From an uncultured Candidatus Actinomarina sp. (GTDB taxonomy: Bacteria; Actinomycetota; Acidimicrobiia; Actinomarinales; Actinomarinaceae), in assembly GCA_902526825.1 (NCBI GenBank), contig CABZMN010000001.1, positions 71,819 through 135,818 of the forward strand: a stretch of DNA of 64,000 bases. Direction: 5' to 3'. Shown in pieces: positions 10,409 through 18,865 of the stretch. Position 1 is the first letter of the stretch. Each line of letters starts with the position of its first letter. The translations under genes were made by a program, and so were the position numbers. A model generated the notes under the pieces. That model worked only from the letters and a program-made list of their open reading frames with translations. It was not told the DNA's origin and did not search any database.

Positions 10409-11057
10409 GCATATAATTTCCTACAGGAATTTTTTTTAATCCTAACAAGTTTATTCCAACACCTATTAACAATACCCCTCCAATTCCTGCAATCGAGTCA
10501 GATATTTGTTGTTCAATATTTGTGTTAATTAATAAAGCAAACAAAGTAAATATTCCTTGATAGATCAATATTGAGACACCCGAGTATACAGCTCCTTTAC
10601 CACCACTTGAAGTTATAAAAATTACCAGGATACAGTCTAAAGCAGTTTTTATTAATAACAATTCTAAGTTTGACTCGACAACATCAAAGAAAGGCCCAAT
10701 AATTGCTAGTGGTCCAGTAATTACAATTAATGTAGTTGTTAGATAGCTTTCTATAAATTTAGTTTGATCACTTTCACCTTTTTCAAATTTTAAATAGAGA
10801 TAATCTCCAAAATTTTTTACTTTATTTTCAATCTTTAAGTAGCTTCCAATAATTGAGCCAACTATTACAGCAAACAGGGTGAACATAAAATCTGGACTTT
10901 TTAAAGTTTCTCTGAACCCTAAAGCCAAAACTAAAAGACCGAGTGGTAGGAGATTTTCATCAAAGTTTTTGAGTTCTTTTTTAAAAATTATTCTGGCAAG
11001 AATACCAGAGACAATAACACCAAATCCATTAATAAGCGTTCCAATTCCTGGGATCAT
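10374..11057 (-). CDS. DUF554-type membrane protein
   Basis: [26 protein letters not shown], polytopic. Confidence 0.72.
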   Translation of the reverse strand: MIPGIGTLINGFGVIVSGILARIIFKKELKNFDENLLPLGLLVLALGFRETLKSPDFMFTLFAVIVGSIIGSYLKIENKVKNFGDYLYLKFEKGESDQTKFIESYLTTTLIVITGPLAIIGPFFDVVESNLELLLIKTALDCILVIFITSSGGKGAVYSGVSILIYQGIFTLFALLINTNIEQQISDSIAGIGGVLLIGVGINLLGLKKIPVGNYMLSLFLPFLLAF

Positions 11058-11620
11058 TAGTTGCTAAAATCGCTATGGCTTTTACTTGGTGTAGGCCCTT
11101 CTTGGCCTTGATACTTACTTCCATAGCTTACGTCACCATACTCAGCCTCTGAAGGTGAATTTAAATAATAGAAAGATATTTGTCCAATTTTCATCTCTGG
11201 ATATATTTTGATTGGTAAGTTTGCAACATTTGAAAGTTCTAATGTTAAATAACCTGAAAATCCAGGATCAACAAATCCTGCAGTTGAGTGAATTAATAAA
11301 CCTATCCTGCCTAGTGATGACTTACCTTCAAGTCTTGCAACAATCTTATTTGATAAAGCAACTTTTTCATAGGTTGTGCCCAAAACAAATTCTCCAGGAT
11401 GGAGCACAAATGGTTCATCCTTTGAAGCCTCCACCAGAGTAGTTAAATCTTCTTGAGGTGATTTCGGATCTATATGACTATATTTATGATTTTCAAAAAC
11501 TCTGAATTCTGTCCCAACCCTTAAATCAACACTAGAGGGTTGTATATATCCTTGATCTAAAGGTGATATCTCGATCCACTTATCTTCTAAGGCTCTTTTA
11601 ATATCTTTATCTGAAAGCAT
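11057..11620 (-). CDS. dcd: dCTP deaminase
   Basis: [50 protein letters not shown]. Confidence 0.93.
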   Translation of the reverse strand: MLSDKDIKRALEDKWIEISPLDQGYIQPSSVDLRVGTEFRVFENHKYSHIDPKSPQEDLTTLVEASKDEPFVLHPGEFVLGTTYEKVALSNKIVARLEGKSSLGRIGLLIHSTAGFVDPGFSGYLTLELSNVANLPIKIYPEMKIGQISFYYLNSPSEAEYGDVSYGSKYQGQEGPTPSKSHSDFSN

Positions 11621-11665
11621 TTTTCCTCACGTTTAAAGAATATACTAATCTAAAAATTTTTGTTT

Positions 11666-11866
11666 TTAATTATTTAGCAAAGAAGCAACTGTCCATATAG
11701 TAATTATGAATCCTATTGTCCCCAAAAAAATTGTTCTTGATTTGTAAAACTCATTATCGTTTTTATCTTTATTTATAAAAGCAAGAAAGCTACCAGCAAA
11801 CATAGCTGAGCCAAGGCCTAACATTAAAAGTCTTATAGTTAAATCGAGCGCAAATGGGTCATTCAT
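11666..11866 (-). CDS. small membrane protein, unknown
   Basis: ORF; two hydrophobic segments; start trimmed to MNDPFALDL. Confidence 0.5.
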   Translation of the reverse strand: MNDPFALDLTIRLLMLGLGSAMFAGSFLAFINKDKNDNEFYKSRTIFLGTIGFIITIWTVASLLNN

Positions 11867-11892
11867 GACATTATTGTTATCATAATAAAATA

Positions 11893-12738
11893 ATGGATAC
11901 AAGAGATATAGTAGATATTTTTAATAGATTCGATATTTCATCAATCAAAGATGAGAGTAAATATAAAATATCTACATTGGGAAGTATTACAAATCTTAAC
12001 TATAAAGTTGAGATAGGTGATAAAAAATTTGTTCTAAGAGTGCCTGGAGAAAATCCAGATTTAATAAACAGAACATCTGAAGGATATAATGAAAAACTGA
12101 TTCAGAGTATCGGAATATCATTACCATTAATTGCATTTGAAGAAGAAACTGGTCTAAAAATTTCAGAATATTTTGAAGATTTATATACTTTTAAATCAAC
12201 CGATATGCTTGATATAAAATTTAGAGATGACGCATTGAACCTACTAACTATTCTGCATAATTCAGAACTTGAATTTAAAGAAAATTTCTCTCCTCTCAAC
12301 GTTTTTAAAAAATTAGTCAAAACGAATGACAAAATTGAAGATGAAGCAAAAACTGTCGGTGAAGAGATAGTCAAAGAACTGAACAAAATTGGCCTTGATA
12401 GTAAGCCATGTCATCAAGACCTCTACCACGCTAATTTTGTTTATTTTAAAGAAAAAGCATATTTGATTGACTGGGAATATTCATCACAAGGGGATCCATT
12501 CTTTGACTACGCAGATTTTATATGGCAGAACGAGCTAGAAGATAATACCGAAATAACTAATGATATTTATTCAAAAATTGGAATTAACAATGATCAACTT
12601 AAAACAAAAATGGAATTATTTCAGATTTTATCAATGATTACTTGGGGCTTTTGGGCAAAAAGAAAATCTCCAAAAGACAATAGAGGTCAAGAAGCATTAA
12701 TTTCCGCACTAGAAAAGTATGATAATAATTTTTCTTAA
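11893..12738 (+). CDS. choline/ethanolamine kinase-like (LicA/APH fold) phosphotransferase
   Basis: ORF; LGSITNLNYKVEIGDKKFVLRVPG, CHQDLYHANFVYFKEKAYLIDWEYSSQGDPFFDYA. Confidence 0.82.
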   Translation: MDTRDIVDIFNRFDISSIKDESKYKISTLGSITNLNYKVEIGDKKFVLRVPGENPDLINRTSEGYNEKLIQSIGISLPLIAFEEETGLKISEYFEDLYTFKSTDMLDIKFRDDALNLLTILHNSELEFKENFSPLNVFKKLVKTNDKIEDEAKTVGEEIVKELNKIGLDSKPCHQDLYHANFVYFKEKAYLIDWEYSSQGDPFFDYADFIWQNELEDNTEITNDIYSKIGINNDQLKTKMELFQILSMITWGFWAKRKSPKDNRGQEALISALEKYDNNFS

Positions 12739-12807
12739 AAGATTTAACTATATTAATCTACTTGGGTTAGAATTTCGCAGTACGAAAAAAGGATAAATTT
12801 AAATTTT

Positions 12808-12903
12808 ATGGGATCTTTGATTAAAAAAAGACGTAAGAAAATGTCTAAACATAAATACCGAAAACGTCGTAAATCAAATAGACATAAAAAGAAGTCTGTC
12901 TAA
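12808..12903 (+). CDS. bS22-like small ribosomal protein (AURKAIP1/COX24 domain)
   Basis: Not in ORF track (31 aa). Manual translation MGSLIKKRRKKMSKHKYRKRRKSNRHKKKSV resembles actinobacterial bS22; AAAAAAGGATAAA upstream. Confidence 0.85.
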   Translation: MGSLIKKRRKKMSKHKYRKRRKSNRHKKKSV

Positions 12904-13751
12904 AACTCTCTACCTTCACTATTAAGAAAATCTTCAATTTCCTCGACTAGATTATCCTCTGAAAAACTATCTTCAATGCTTACTTCTGCCTCTTCAAGTT
13001 TTGATACGTATTCAGCGAGATCTTCAGAGTTCTCCATAGCTTTACTAATTTTTGTATCAAACTGTTGTCCTTCTGACTGAATACCTGAATCATCTATATC
13101 AATTTTTAAGATTTCAGAAGTTTTATTCATTAAGGCACCAATACCCTTTGGGTAAGCGCCAGAACTTAAATAATGCGGAACTGCTGCCCATAAACCTGAA
13201 GTTTCTATTCCGTTACTTCTTAAGTCATGGCCAACAACACTAGTAATTCCAGTAGGTCCAGAATAATTTGTTGGAAGTACATTAAATCTTGAATTAAAAG
13301 TTGGATCATCGCTTACACCAAATATTGGTACTGGTAAAGTATGTGCAACTTGGCCAAAGAATGCACCTAATGTAACTGCTCTTTTTACCCCAAGTTCAAT
13401 TAGCACTTCTGATATATTCTGTGAATATTTTTTCCATTTCATTGAAGGTTCTTCTCCAAAGACTAAGATCACTTCTCTTTTAAGTTTGTAATCTTCAATA
13501 GAATAAAAAGTTGTTTGTGGCCAGTGAAAATTTCTTTCCCCAATTGCTTTTACTTCAACGACGGGCCTTCTCATTTGATAGTTATAAAATCCCTCGGAAT
13601 TAAGTTCTGCGAATGGTTCGACATCATAGGTACCACAAATATTTTCAATACAACCACTTGCAGTGTTACCAGCGTCACTCCATCCCTCAAAAGCAAGAAT
13701 TGCTACAGGGTCAGATAGAAGTGGCTTTCTATACCAAACAACATCTTCCAT
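12900..13751 (-). CDS. PAC2 family protein
   Basis: ORF; ILAFEGWSDAGNTASG, WAAVPHYLSSGAYPKG. Confidence 0.85.
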   Translation of the reverse strand: MEDVVWYRKPLLSDPVAILAFEGWSDAGNTASGCIENICGTYDVEPFAELNSEGFYNYQMRRPVVEVKAIGERNFHWPQTTFYSIEDYKLKREVILVFGEEPSMKWKKYSQNISEVLIELGVKRAVTLGAFFGQVAHTLPVPIFGVSDDPTFNSRFNVLPTNYSGPTGITSVVGHDLRSNGIETSGLWAAVPHYLSSGAYPKGIGALMNKTSEILKIDIDDSGIQSEGQQFDTKISKAMENSEDLAEYVSKLEEAEVSIEDSFSEDNLVEEIEDFLNSEGREF

Positions 13752-13792
13752 AAACGAAGATTAATATTTAAAAAATTTTATATAAAAAGAAA

Positions 13793-15871
13793 TTAGAGTT
13801 TTCTGGATGAGTTTAAAACTACAGATAAACTCGATAACGCCATAGCTAAAGCAGCCATACTTGGAACAATACTCCCACTTACAGCAATTGGAATCATGAT
13901 TATGTTGTATATAAAGGCAAAAAATAAATTTTGAATAATTCTTTTATTTGAATTTTTTGAAATATTAAAAATTTTGTTTAATATTTCAAGGCCCCCTTTA
14001 AAAATAATAATGTCGCTAACACTTTGCGCGATTTGTGTGCTTTGAGAAAAGGATAAACTTACATTTGCTTGTTTGAGTGCAGGTGAATCATTAATTCCAT
14101 CGCCAATGAAACCTACCGTTTTATCCATCTGTTTTTCTTGAATATATTTTAATTTATCTTCTGGGGACTGATTGCCTAACACATTTTTGATATTTAAATC
14201 ATTTCCAATTTCTTTTACTTTTTCAGTTTTGTCTCCTGATAAAATTTCAATTTCATAATCTTTTGAAAGATCTTTAATAATATCTTTATTTACAGTTTTA
14301 TCTTCTACTAGCTTTACCTTATATTCCTCATTATCAATTATTAATTCAAGATCTCCTTTTAAATCATCTTTCGACCTAAAAACAGAAACTTTTTTGTTTT
14401 CAACAACTCCACTAACACCAATTCCTGGTGTTTCAATAAAATTATCTACAGGGAAGAGACTCAAATTTTTTATTTCCGATTCCAAAAGTATGCTTTTAGC
14501 AATAGGATGGTTTGATTTTTGTTCAACAGACGCAAGCACTCTCAATACTTCATCATCAACAATTTTACCTTTTGAATCTGATATGCTTTCTATTTTGAAA
14601 ATACCAGAAGTAAGAGTTCCAGTTTTATCAAAAACTATTGTGTCTAAATTTTTGAATCTTTGAAGATAGTCAAAATTTTTAAAAATAAAACCATTACGAT
14701 TTGAAACTGAGGCAGTCCTAAATAATACGATAGGAGTTGCAAGTCCTAGAGCACAAGGGCAGGCAACAACAAGAATTGCAATTGTTGAACTGATTGTCTC
14801 TGAAAAATCATTTTCTAATACAAATAATTTAATTATCATGTTTGCAAAACTTAAAATCAAAATAGAAGGAACAAAGATATTTGTTATTTTATCTACGAGA
14901 TCTTGAACTTCAGGCTTACTTGTCTGGGCTTTCAAAATTAATTTTTCAATATGGTTTAAAGTTGTCTCTCCCTCTTTTTTTACTACTTCAACTTCAATAT
15001 CATCACCAAGATTAATTGAACCAGATACAATTTCATCACCCTCTTTTTTTGTAAGAGGTTCGGATTCTCCAGAGATTACGCTTTCATCAACTTCAGAACT
15101 ACCACGTATGATTACACCATCAAGAGGAATGATTTCACCTTTCTTAACTATGATTACATCACTAATTTCAATCTGATTTAAAGGCTTGCGAACAGTTATT
15201 TGATTTTCGAAAACATTTACATCTTTGGGAATACTTTCGATTATGGAGTCTGATACTGAAACAGATGACTTAATTGAAATATCTTCTATAGTCTTACCAA
15301 GGAGAATGAAGCTAATTATGAATCCTCCTGTTTCTAAGTACATTAATTCTCCATTATTTGGCAAAATTCCAATGGCGAAAGAGGAGAGACTACCAATAGA
15401 GATTAATGTATCCATATTGAAATTAAGTTTTTTTATATTTTTTAAAGCAGATACGTGAAATTTTCTACCAAAAACAAAAATTATTAGTGAACCTATTCCT
15501 AATGCGGCGAGACCTTGATCAGCCCCAATGAGTGGGTTGATACTAAGCGTAAATATGAGAGAAAGAAACGGAGTAAGAAATTTTCTTATATTACTTTTTT
15601 TCTCCTCGGCTATTTCTTCTTGTGCTGAATATCCAATTGATCTAATTCGTTGAATATATTCATCTGAATTATTATCTTCGAGGTTAACTTCTAAGATTGC
15701 TTTTTTTAGGGGGAAGTTTACAACTACATCTTTGACAGATTTTTCTTTTGTTAGAACTCTCTCTATTCTTGCAGCACATGCTGCACAGGTCATTCCTTCA
15801 ACAGATAGAACTAACGTTTTTGTCTTAGCTGACAACGGTATAGCCTTGTTCATCAAGAAGTGATTTAACAA
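13793..15871 (-). CDS. copA: heavy-metal (probably Cu+) translocating P-type ATPase
   Basis: ORF; HMA motif GMTCAACAARIE, VVACPCALGLATP, DKTGTLTSG, GDGINDSPALKQA; start may lie downstream of 15871. Confidence 0.93.
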   Translation of the reverse strand: MLNHFLMNKAIPLSAKTKTLVLSVEGMTCAACAARIERVLTKEKSVKDVVVNFPLKKAILEVNLEDNNSDEYIQRIRSIGYSAQEEIAEEKKSNIRKFLTPFLSLIFTLSINPLIGADQGLAALGIGSLIIFVFGRKFHVSALKNIKKLNFNMDTLISIGSLSSFAIGILPNNGELMYLETGGFIISFILLGKTIEDISIKSSVSVSDSIIESIPKDVNVFENQITVRKPLNQIEISDVIIVKKGEIIPLDGVIIRGSSEVDESVISGESEPLTKKEGDEIVSGSINLGDDIEVEVVKKEGETTLNHIEKLILKAQTSKPEVQDLVDKITNIFVPSILILSFANMIIKLFVLENDFSETISSTIAILVVACPCALGLATPIVLFRTASVSNRNGFIFKNFDYLQRFKNLDTIVFDKTGTLTSGIFKIESISDSKGKIVDDEVLRVLASVEQKSNHPIAKSILLESEIKNLSLFPVDNFIETPGIGVSGVVENKKVSVFRSKDDLKGDLELIIDNEEYKVKLVEDKTVNKDIIKDLSKDYEIEILSGDKTEKVKEIGNDLNIKNVLGNQSPEDKLKYIQEKQMDKTVGFIGDGINDSPALKQANVSLSFSQSTQIAQSVSDIIIFKGGLEILNKIFNISKNSNKRIIQNLFFAFIYNIIMIPIAVSGSIVPSMAALAMALSSLSVVLNSSRKL

Positions 15872-16028
15872 GATCTAAATTTATCTCTTCTGAGGACTCC
15901 AGTGTTACATTTTTTGTCTTAACGTCAACATTAACTGATTCAATATTTTCAACAGCTGACAAAGTGTTTACAATCGTACTTTTACAATGATCACAACTTA
16001 TTTCGGGAACGTTAAAATTAGTAGCCAT
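15825..16028 (-). CDS. copZ: HMA-domain metallochaperone
   Basis: ORF; PEISCDHCKSTIVNTLSAV, adjacent to copA. Confidence 0.85.
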   Translation of the reverse strand: MATNFNVPEISCDHCKSTIVNTLSAVENIESVNVDVKTKNVTLESSEEINLDLVKSLLDEQGYTVVS

Positions 16029-16079
16029 AATAAAATAATAATTGTTAGTTGTTTATATTGTTAAGTTGAATTTTTAAAC

Positions 16080-16274
16080 TTATGCAGTTTCTTGAAGAAT
16101 TCTTCCTCTAACTCTTGGGTATTTAACAGGAGCATGGTTAAAGCAGTGCTCTCTTTTGTTATAGATACTTAATTGAGTATTGCAAGATTCTTCTTTACAA
16201 ACTCTGCCCTGGTCAAAACTCTTTGAAGGTCTTATACCACCTTTAATTTGACTTGCTTTTAATCCGTCAGTCAT
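16080..16274 (-). CDS. small putative zinc-binding protein, CX4CX12CX2H
   Basis: ORF 64 aa; VCKEESCNTQLSIYNKREHCFNHAP..YPRVRG; paralogous to 37645-37848. Confidence 0.75.
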   Translation of the reverse strand: MTDGLKASQIKGGIRPSKSFDQGRVCKEESCNTQLSIYNKREHCFNHAPVKYPRVRGRILQETA

Positions 16275-16287
16275 TTAATTCCCCACT

Positions 16288-16305
16288 TTGTGAATATATT
16301 CACAA
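16288..16305. promoter_or_regulatory. perfect 18-bp palindrome TTGTGAATATATTCACAA, candidate operator
   Basis: Self-complementary; 13 bp from the ATG of the minus-strand copper cluster and upstream of the divergent SelW-like gene. Confidence 0.6.
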
Positions 16306-16378
16306 GCTTAACAAACATTTGAAAAACCTGCAAGTTTTTCCAAACTTTTTATCCAGCTACGTATAGTAACATTTGTTT

Positions 16379-16615
16379 ATGGAAATCAAACTAGAATTTT
16401 GTATTGTTTGAAACTATACACCCCGTGCAGTTAGTACGGTAGAAGACATACTTGAAAAATACGGAAAAGAAGTAAAATCCATTGATCTTATTCCAGGAAC
16501 AGGTGGTGTTTTTGAATTGTATTTAAATGGTGAACTTATTTATTCAAAACTTGAAACTGGAAGGCATACAAACGAAGGTGAAATATTAGAGTTAATGGAA
16601 AAAGCACTTAGTTGA
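16379..16615 (+). CDS. SelW/Rdx-family selenoprotein with Sec at TGA 16409-16411
   Basis: Not in ORF track. Reading through TGA gives MEIKLEFCIVUNYTPRAVSTVEDILEKYGKEVKSIDLIPGTGGVFELYLNGELIYSKLETGRHTNEGEILELMEKALS; CxxU-N-Y..RA and PGTGGVFEL are Rdx hallmarks. Confidence 0.9.
16423..16439 (+). promoter_or_regulatory. candidate bacterial SECIS hairpin (SelW-like gene)
   Basis: CCGUGC-AGUUA-GUACGG, 6-bp stem with one G-U, starts 11 nt after the TGA. Confidence 0.65.
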
Positions 16616-17346
16616 CATATCCATTTGATCTTTCCCTAGTTGAGCTTATATTTATTTCATTACTTCTATTTGTAAGTGCAGCGATTCAAGGAATATTAGG
16701 TTTTGGATTTGCTGTTATTTCTTCACCAATACTTGTCCAAATTGAGCCACTACTAGTGCCACAAATTCTAAGTTTACTTGCCTTGCCTATGGCTTTCCGT
16801 ATATATCAACGTGAAAAAAAAGAAGTAGATTGGAAACCGTTTAAATTCTTATTCCTAGGAAGAATTATTGGTGGCCCTTTGGGTTTATTGCTCCTTATTA
16901 ACTTGAACGAGAAACTACTTTCAATAAGCGTAGGAGCAATTGTACTTGTTGCAGGAATTGCAACATTATTTAACTGGACTGTGAATAGGAATAATAATTC
17001 GTCATGGATCGCTGGAACATTATCTGGAATATTTGCAATGATTGCAGGAGTAGGGGGCCCTCCTATTGCAATTTTGTACAGAGGAGCTTCGGGTAAGGAG
17101 TTCAGACCATCGTTAAACGCTGTTTTTACGTTTGGAATAATGATAACACTAGGTCTTCTGCTTTTTAGTGGTGAGATTTATAGAGATCATATAATTTTAT
17201 TTTTATATCTTGCAATTCCAGTTGCTGTGGGATTAAAAATATCTTCTTTACTGTTTTCAGATGTCTCTGACAATGCAATTTCAAAAGGCGTAACATACTT
17301 TTCAATAATCTCAGGATTGGTTGTTATATTCAGAAATATAATTTAG
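16612..17346 (+). CDS. TauE/SafE family transporter
   Basis: ORF; AAIQGILGFGFAVISSPIL, GGPLGLLLL, AGVGGPPIAI; TTG start overlaps the SelW-like stop. Confidence 0.85.
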   Translation: MTYPFDLSLVELIFISLLLFVSAAIQGILGFGFAVISSPILVQIEPLLVPQILSLLALPMAFRIYQREKKEVDWKPFKFLFLGRIIGGPLGLLLLINLNEKLLSISVGAIVLVAGIATLFNWTVNRNNNSSWIAGTLSGIFAMIAGVGGPPIAILYRGASGKEFRPSLNAVFTFGIMITLGLLLFSGEIYRDHIILFLYLAIPVAVGLKISSLLFSDVSDNAISKGVTYFSIISGLVVIFRNII

Positions 17347-17384
17347 TTTTGAAATCTGAATTCGGAGTTAACATTAAATAGACA

Positions 17385-18863
17385 ATGAATACTAGAGTCA
17401 TAATATCCTCAGTGCTATTTTTTTTGAGCTTCCCCCCATTTAACTTCTGGTATTTAATTTTTCCATCTCTGTTCTTTTTTTACTCAGGGATTTTATTAAG
17501 TAGTAAACCATTTCTTTCAGGCCTAGTATTTGGAGCAATATCATTTGGTGTAATTTTATTTGGTATCCAATCAATTGGTTACGAAGCTTGGATTCCTCTT
17601 TCTCTTCTTATGGGTCTTTTATATGGATTTTATGGAAAACTGTTTAAATTTATTGCTGTAAAAACCAATAACAAATTTTTTATATTGATTGGAATAATAA
17701 GTACTTTTGATTTACTAAGGGCTTACTTTCCATTTGGCGGTTTTCCATGGGGTTCAACTTCAACAGTTTTAATTTCAGGATATAGAGATACCTCGTTCAA
17801 TCTCCTACCAAGCATTTTTAAAACATTTGGTCCGACAGGTTATTCTTTAATCATTCAATCGTTGACTCTTTTAATTGTCTTATTTGTACTTGAAAATAAA
17901 AAGAAATATACATACTTGAAAGATTCACTAGTATTTTTCATTTTAATATTTACACCTCTTTCATTATTTTTACTAAACGACAGTTTTAATTTATTAGACA
18001 AAAATAATAAATCTGAACAGATTAGTGTTGTGATTGTCCAGGGAAACAGTCCTTGTCCTGGAGCAAAAAACAGATGTAATAATGAAAGAGCAAGAATATA
18101 TGAAAGTCATATAAATTTAACAAAAAGTATTAGCTCCGAAAAAGATCTGATTATTTGGCCTGAAAGCTCGACAGGTTTTAACAATGATCCTCTCATTCAC
18201 GATTGGGTCTTGACCGATATTCAAATAGAAGTTGAGAGGTTAAATTCTTATTTTTTAATTGGTGGAGATAGGCCAATACGGGGAGCTAATTTTGAAAATT
18301 ATGGTCTATTTATCAACAATGAGGGAACAATTGTAGATCAATATCTGAAACAACACCCAGTACCTTTTGGAGAGTACATTCCTTTTAGGAGATATCTTGA
18401 TTGGATCCCTTCCCTTTCGCTAGTTCCGAGAGATATGATTAGGGGAGAACAAGAGAAAATATTTCAAATAGGATCACATAAATTGGCCTCTGTGATTTCT
18501 TTTGAGGGATCATTCCAAAGATATATTCGAGGTAGTGTTCAGGCTGGAGCAGAGATTATTGTAATTCTTACAAATCAAGCCAGCTATGGAGAAAGCGGAA
18601 TGTCTGATCAATTTATATTAATGTCTCGTGCAAATGCGATTTCAAATGATAGGCCTGTCATACATTCTGCAATAACTGGAAAATCTGCATTCATCGACAA
18701 TAATGGAAAAGTTTTATCACAGACAAATTTATTCACTTCTGAAATCTTGAACGAAAACATAAATCCAATTAACTCACAAACTCCATTTAGTTTGTTTGGA
18801 AATTACTTTAATTATCTAATAGTTGCTATTGCATTTGTTATTTTCTTAAGAAAGAGAGTTTGA
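17385..18863 (+). CDS. lnt: apolipoprotein N-acyltransferase
   Basis: ORF; FGGFPWGS, VVIVQGNSP, LIIWPESSTG, PFGEYIPFR. Confidence 0.88.
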   Translation: MNTRVIISSVLFFLSFPPFNFWYLIFPSLFFFYSGILLSSKPFLSGLVFGAISFGVILFGIQSIGYEAWIPLSLLMGLLYGFYGKLFKFIAVKTNNKFFILIGIISTFDLLRAYFPFGGFPWGSTSTVLISGYRDTSFNLLPSIFKTFGPTGYSLIIQSLTLLIVLFVLENKKKYTYLKDSLVFFILIFTPLSLFLLNDSFNLLDKNNKSEQISVVIVQGNSPCPGAKNRCNNERARIYESHINLTKSISSEKDLIIWPESSTGFNNDPLIHDWVLTDIQIEVERLNSYFLIGGDRPIRGANFENYGLFINNEGTIVDQYLKQHPVPFGEYIPFRRYLDWIPSLSLVPRDMIRGEQEKIFQIGSHKLASVISFEGSFQRYIRGSVQAGAEIIVILTNQASYGESGMSDQFILMSRANAISNDRPVIHSAITGKSAFIDNNGKVLSQTNLFTSEILNENINPINSQTPFSLFGNYFNYLIVAIAFVIFLRKRV

Positions 18864-18865
18864 AG

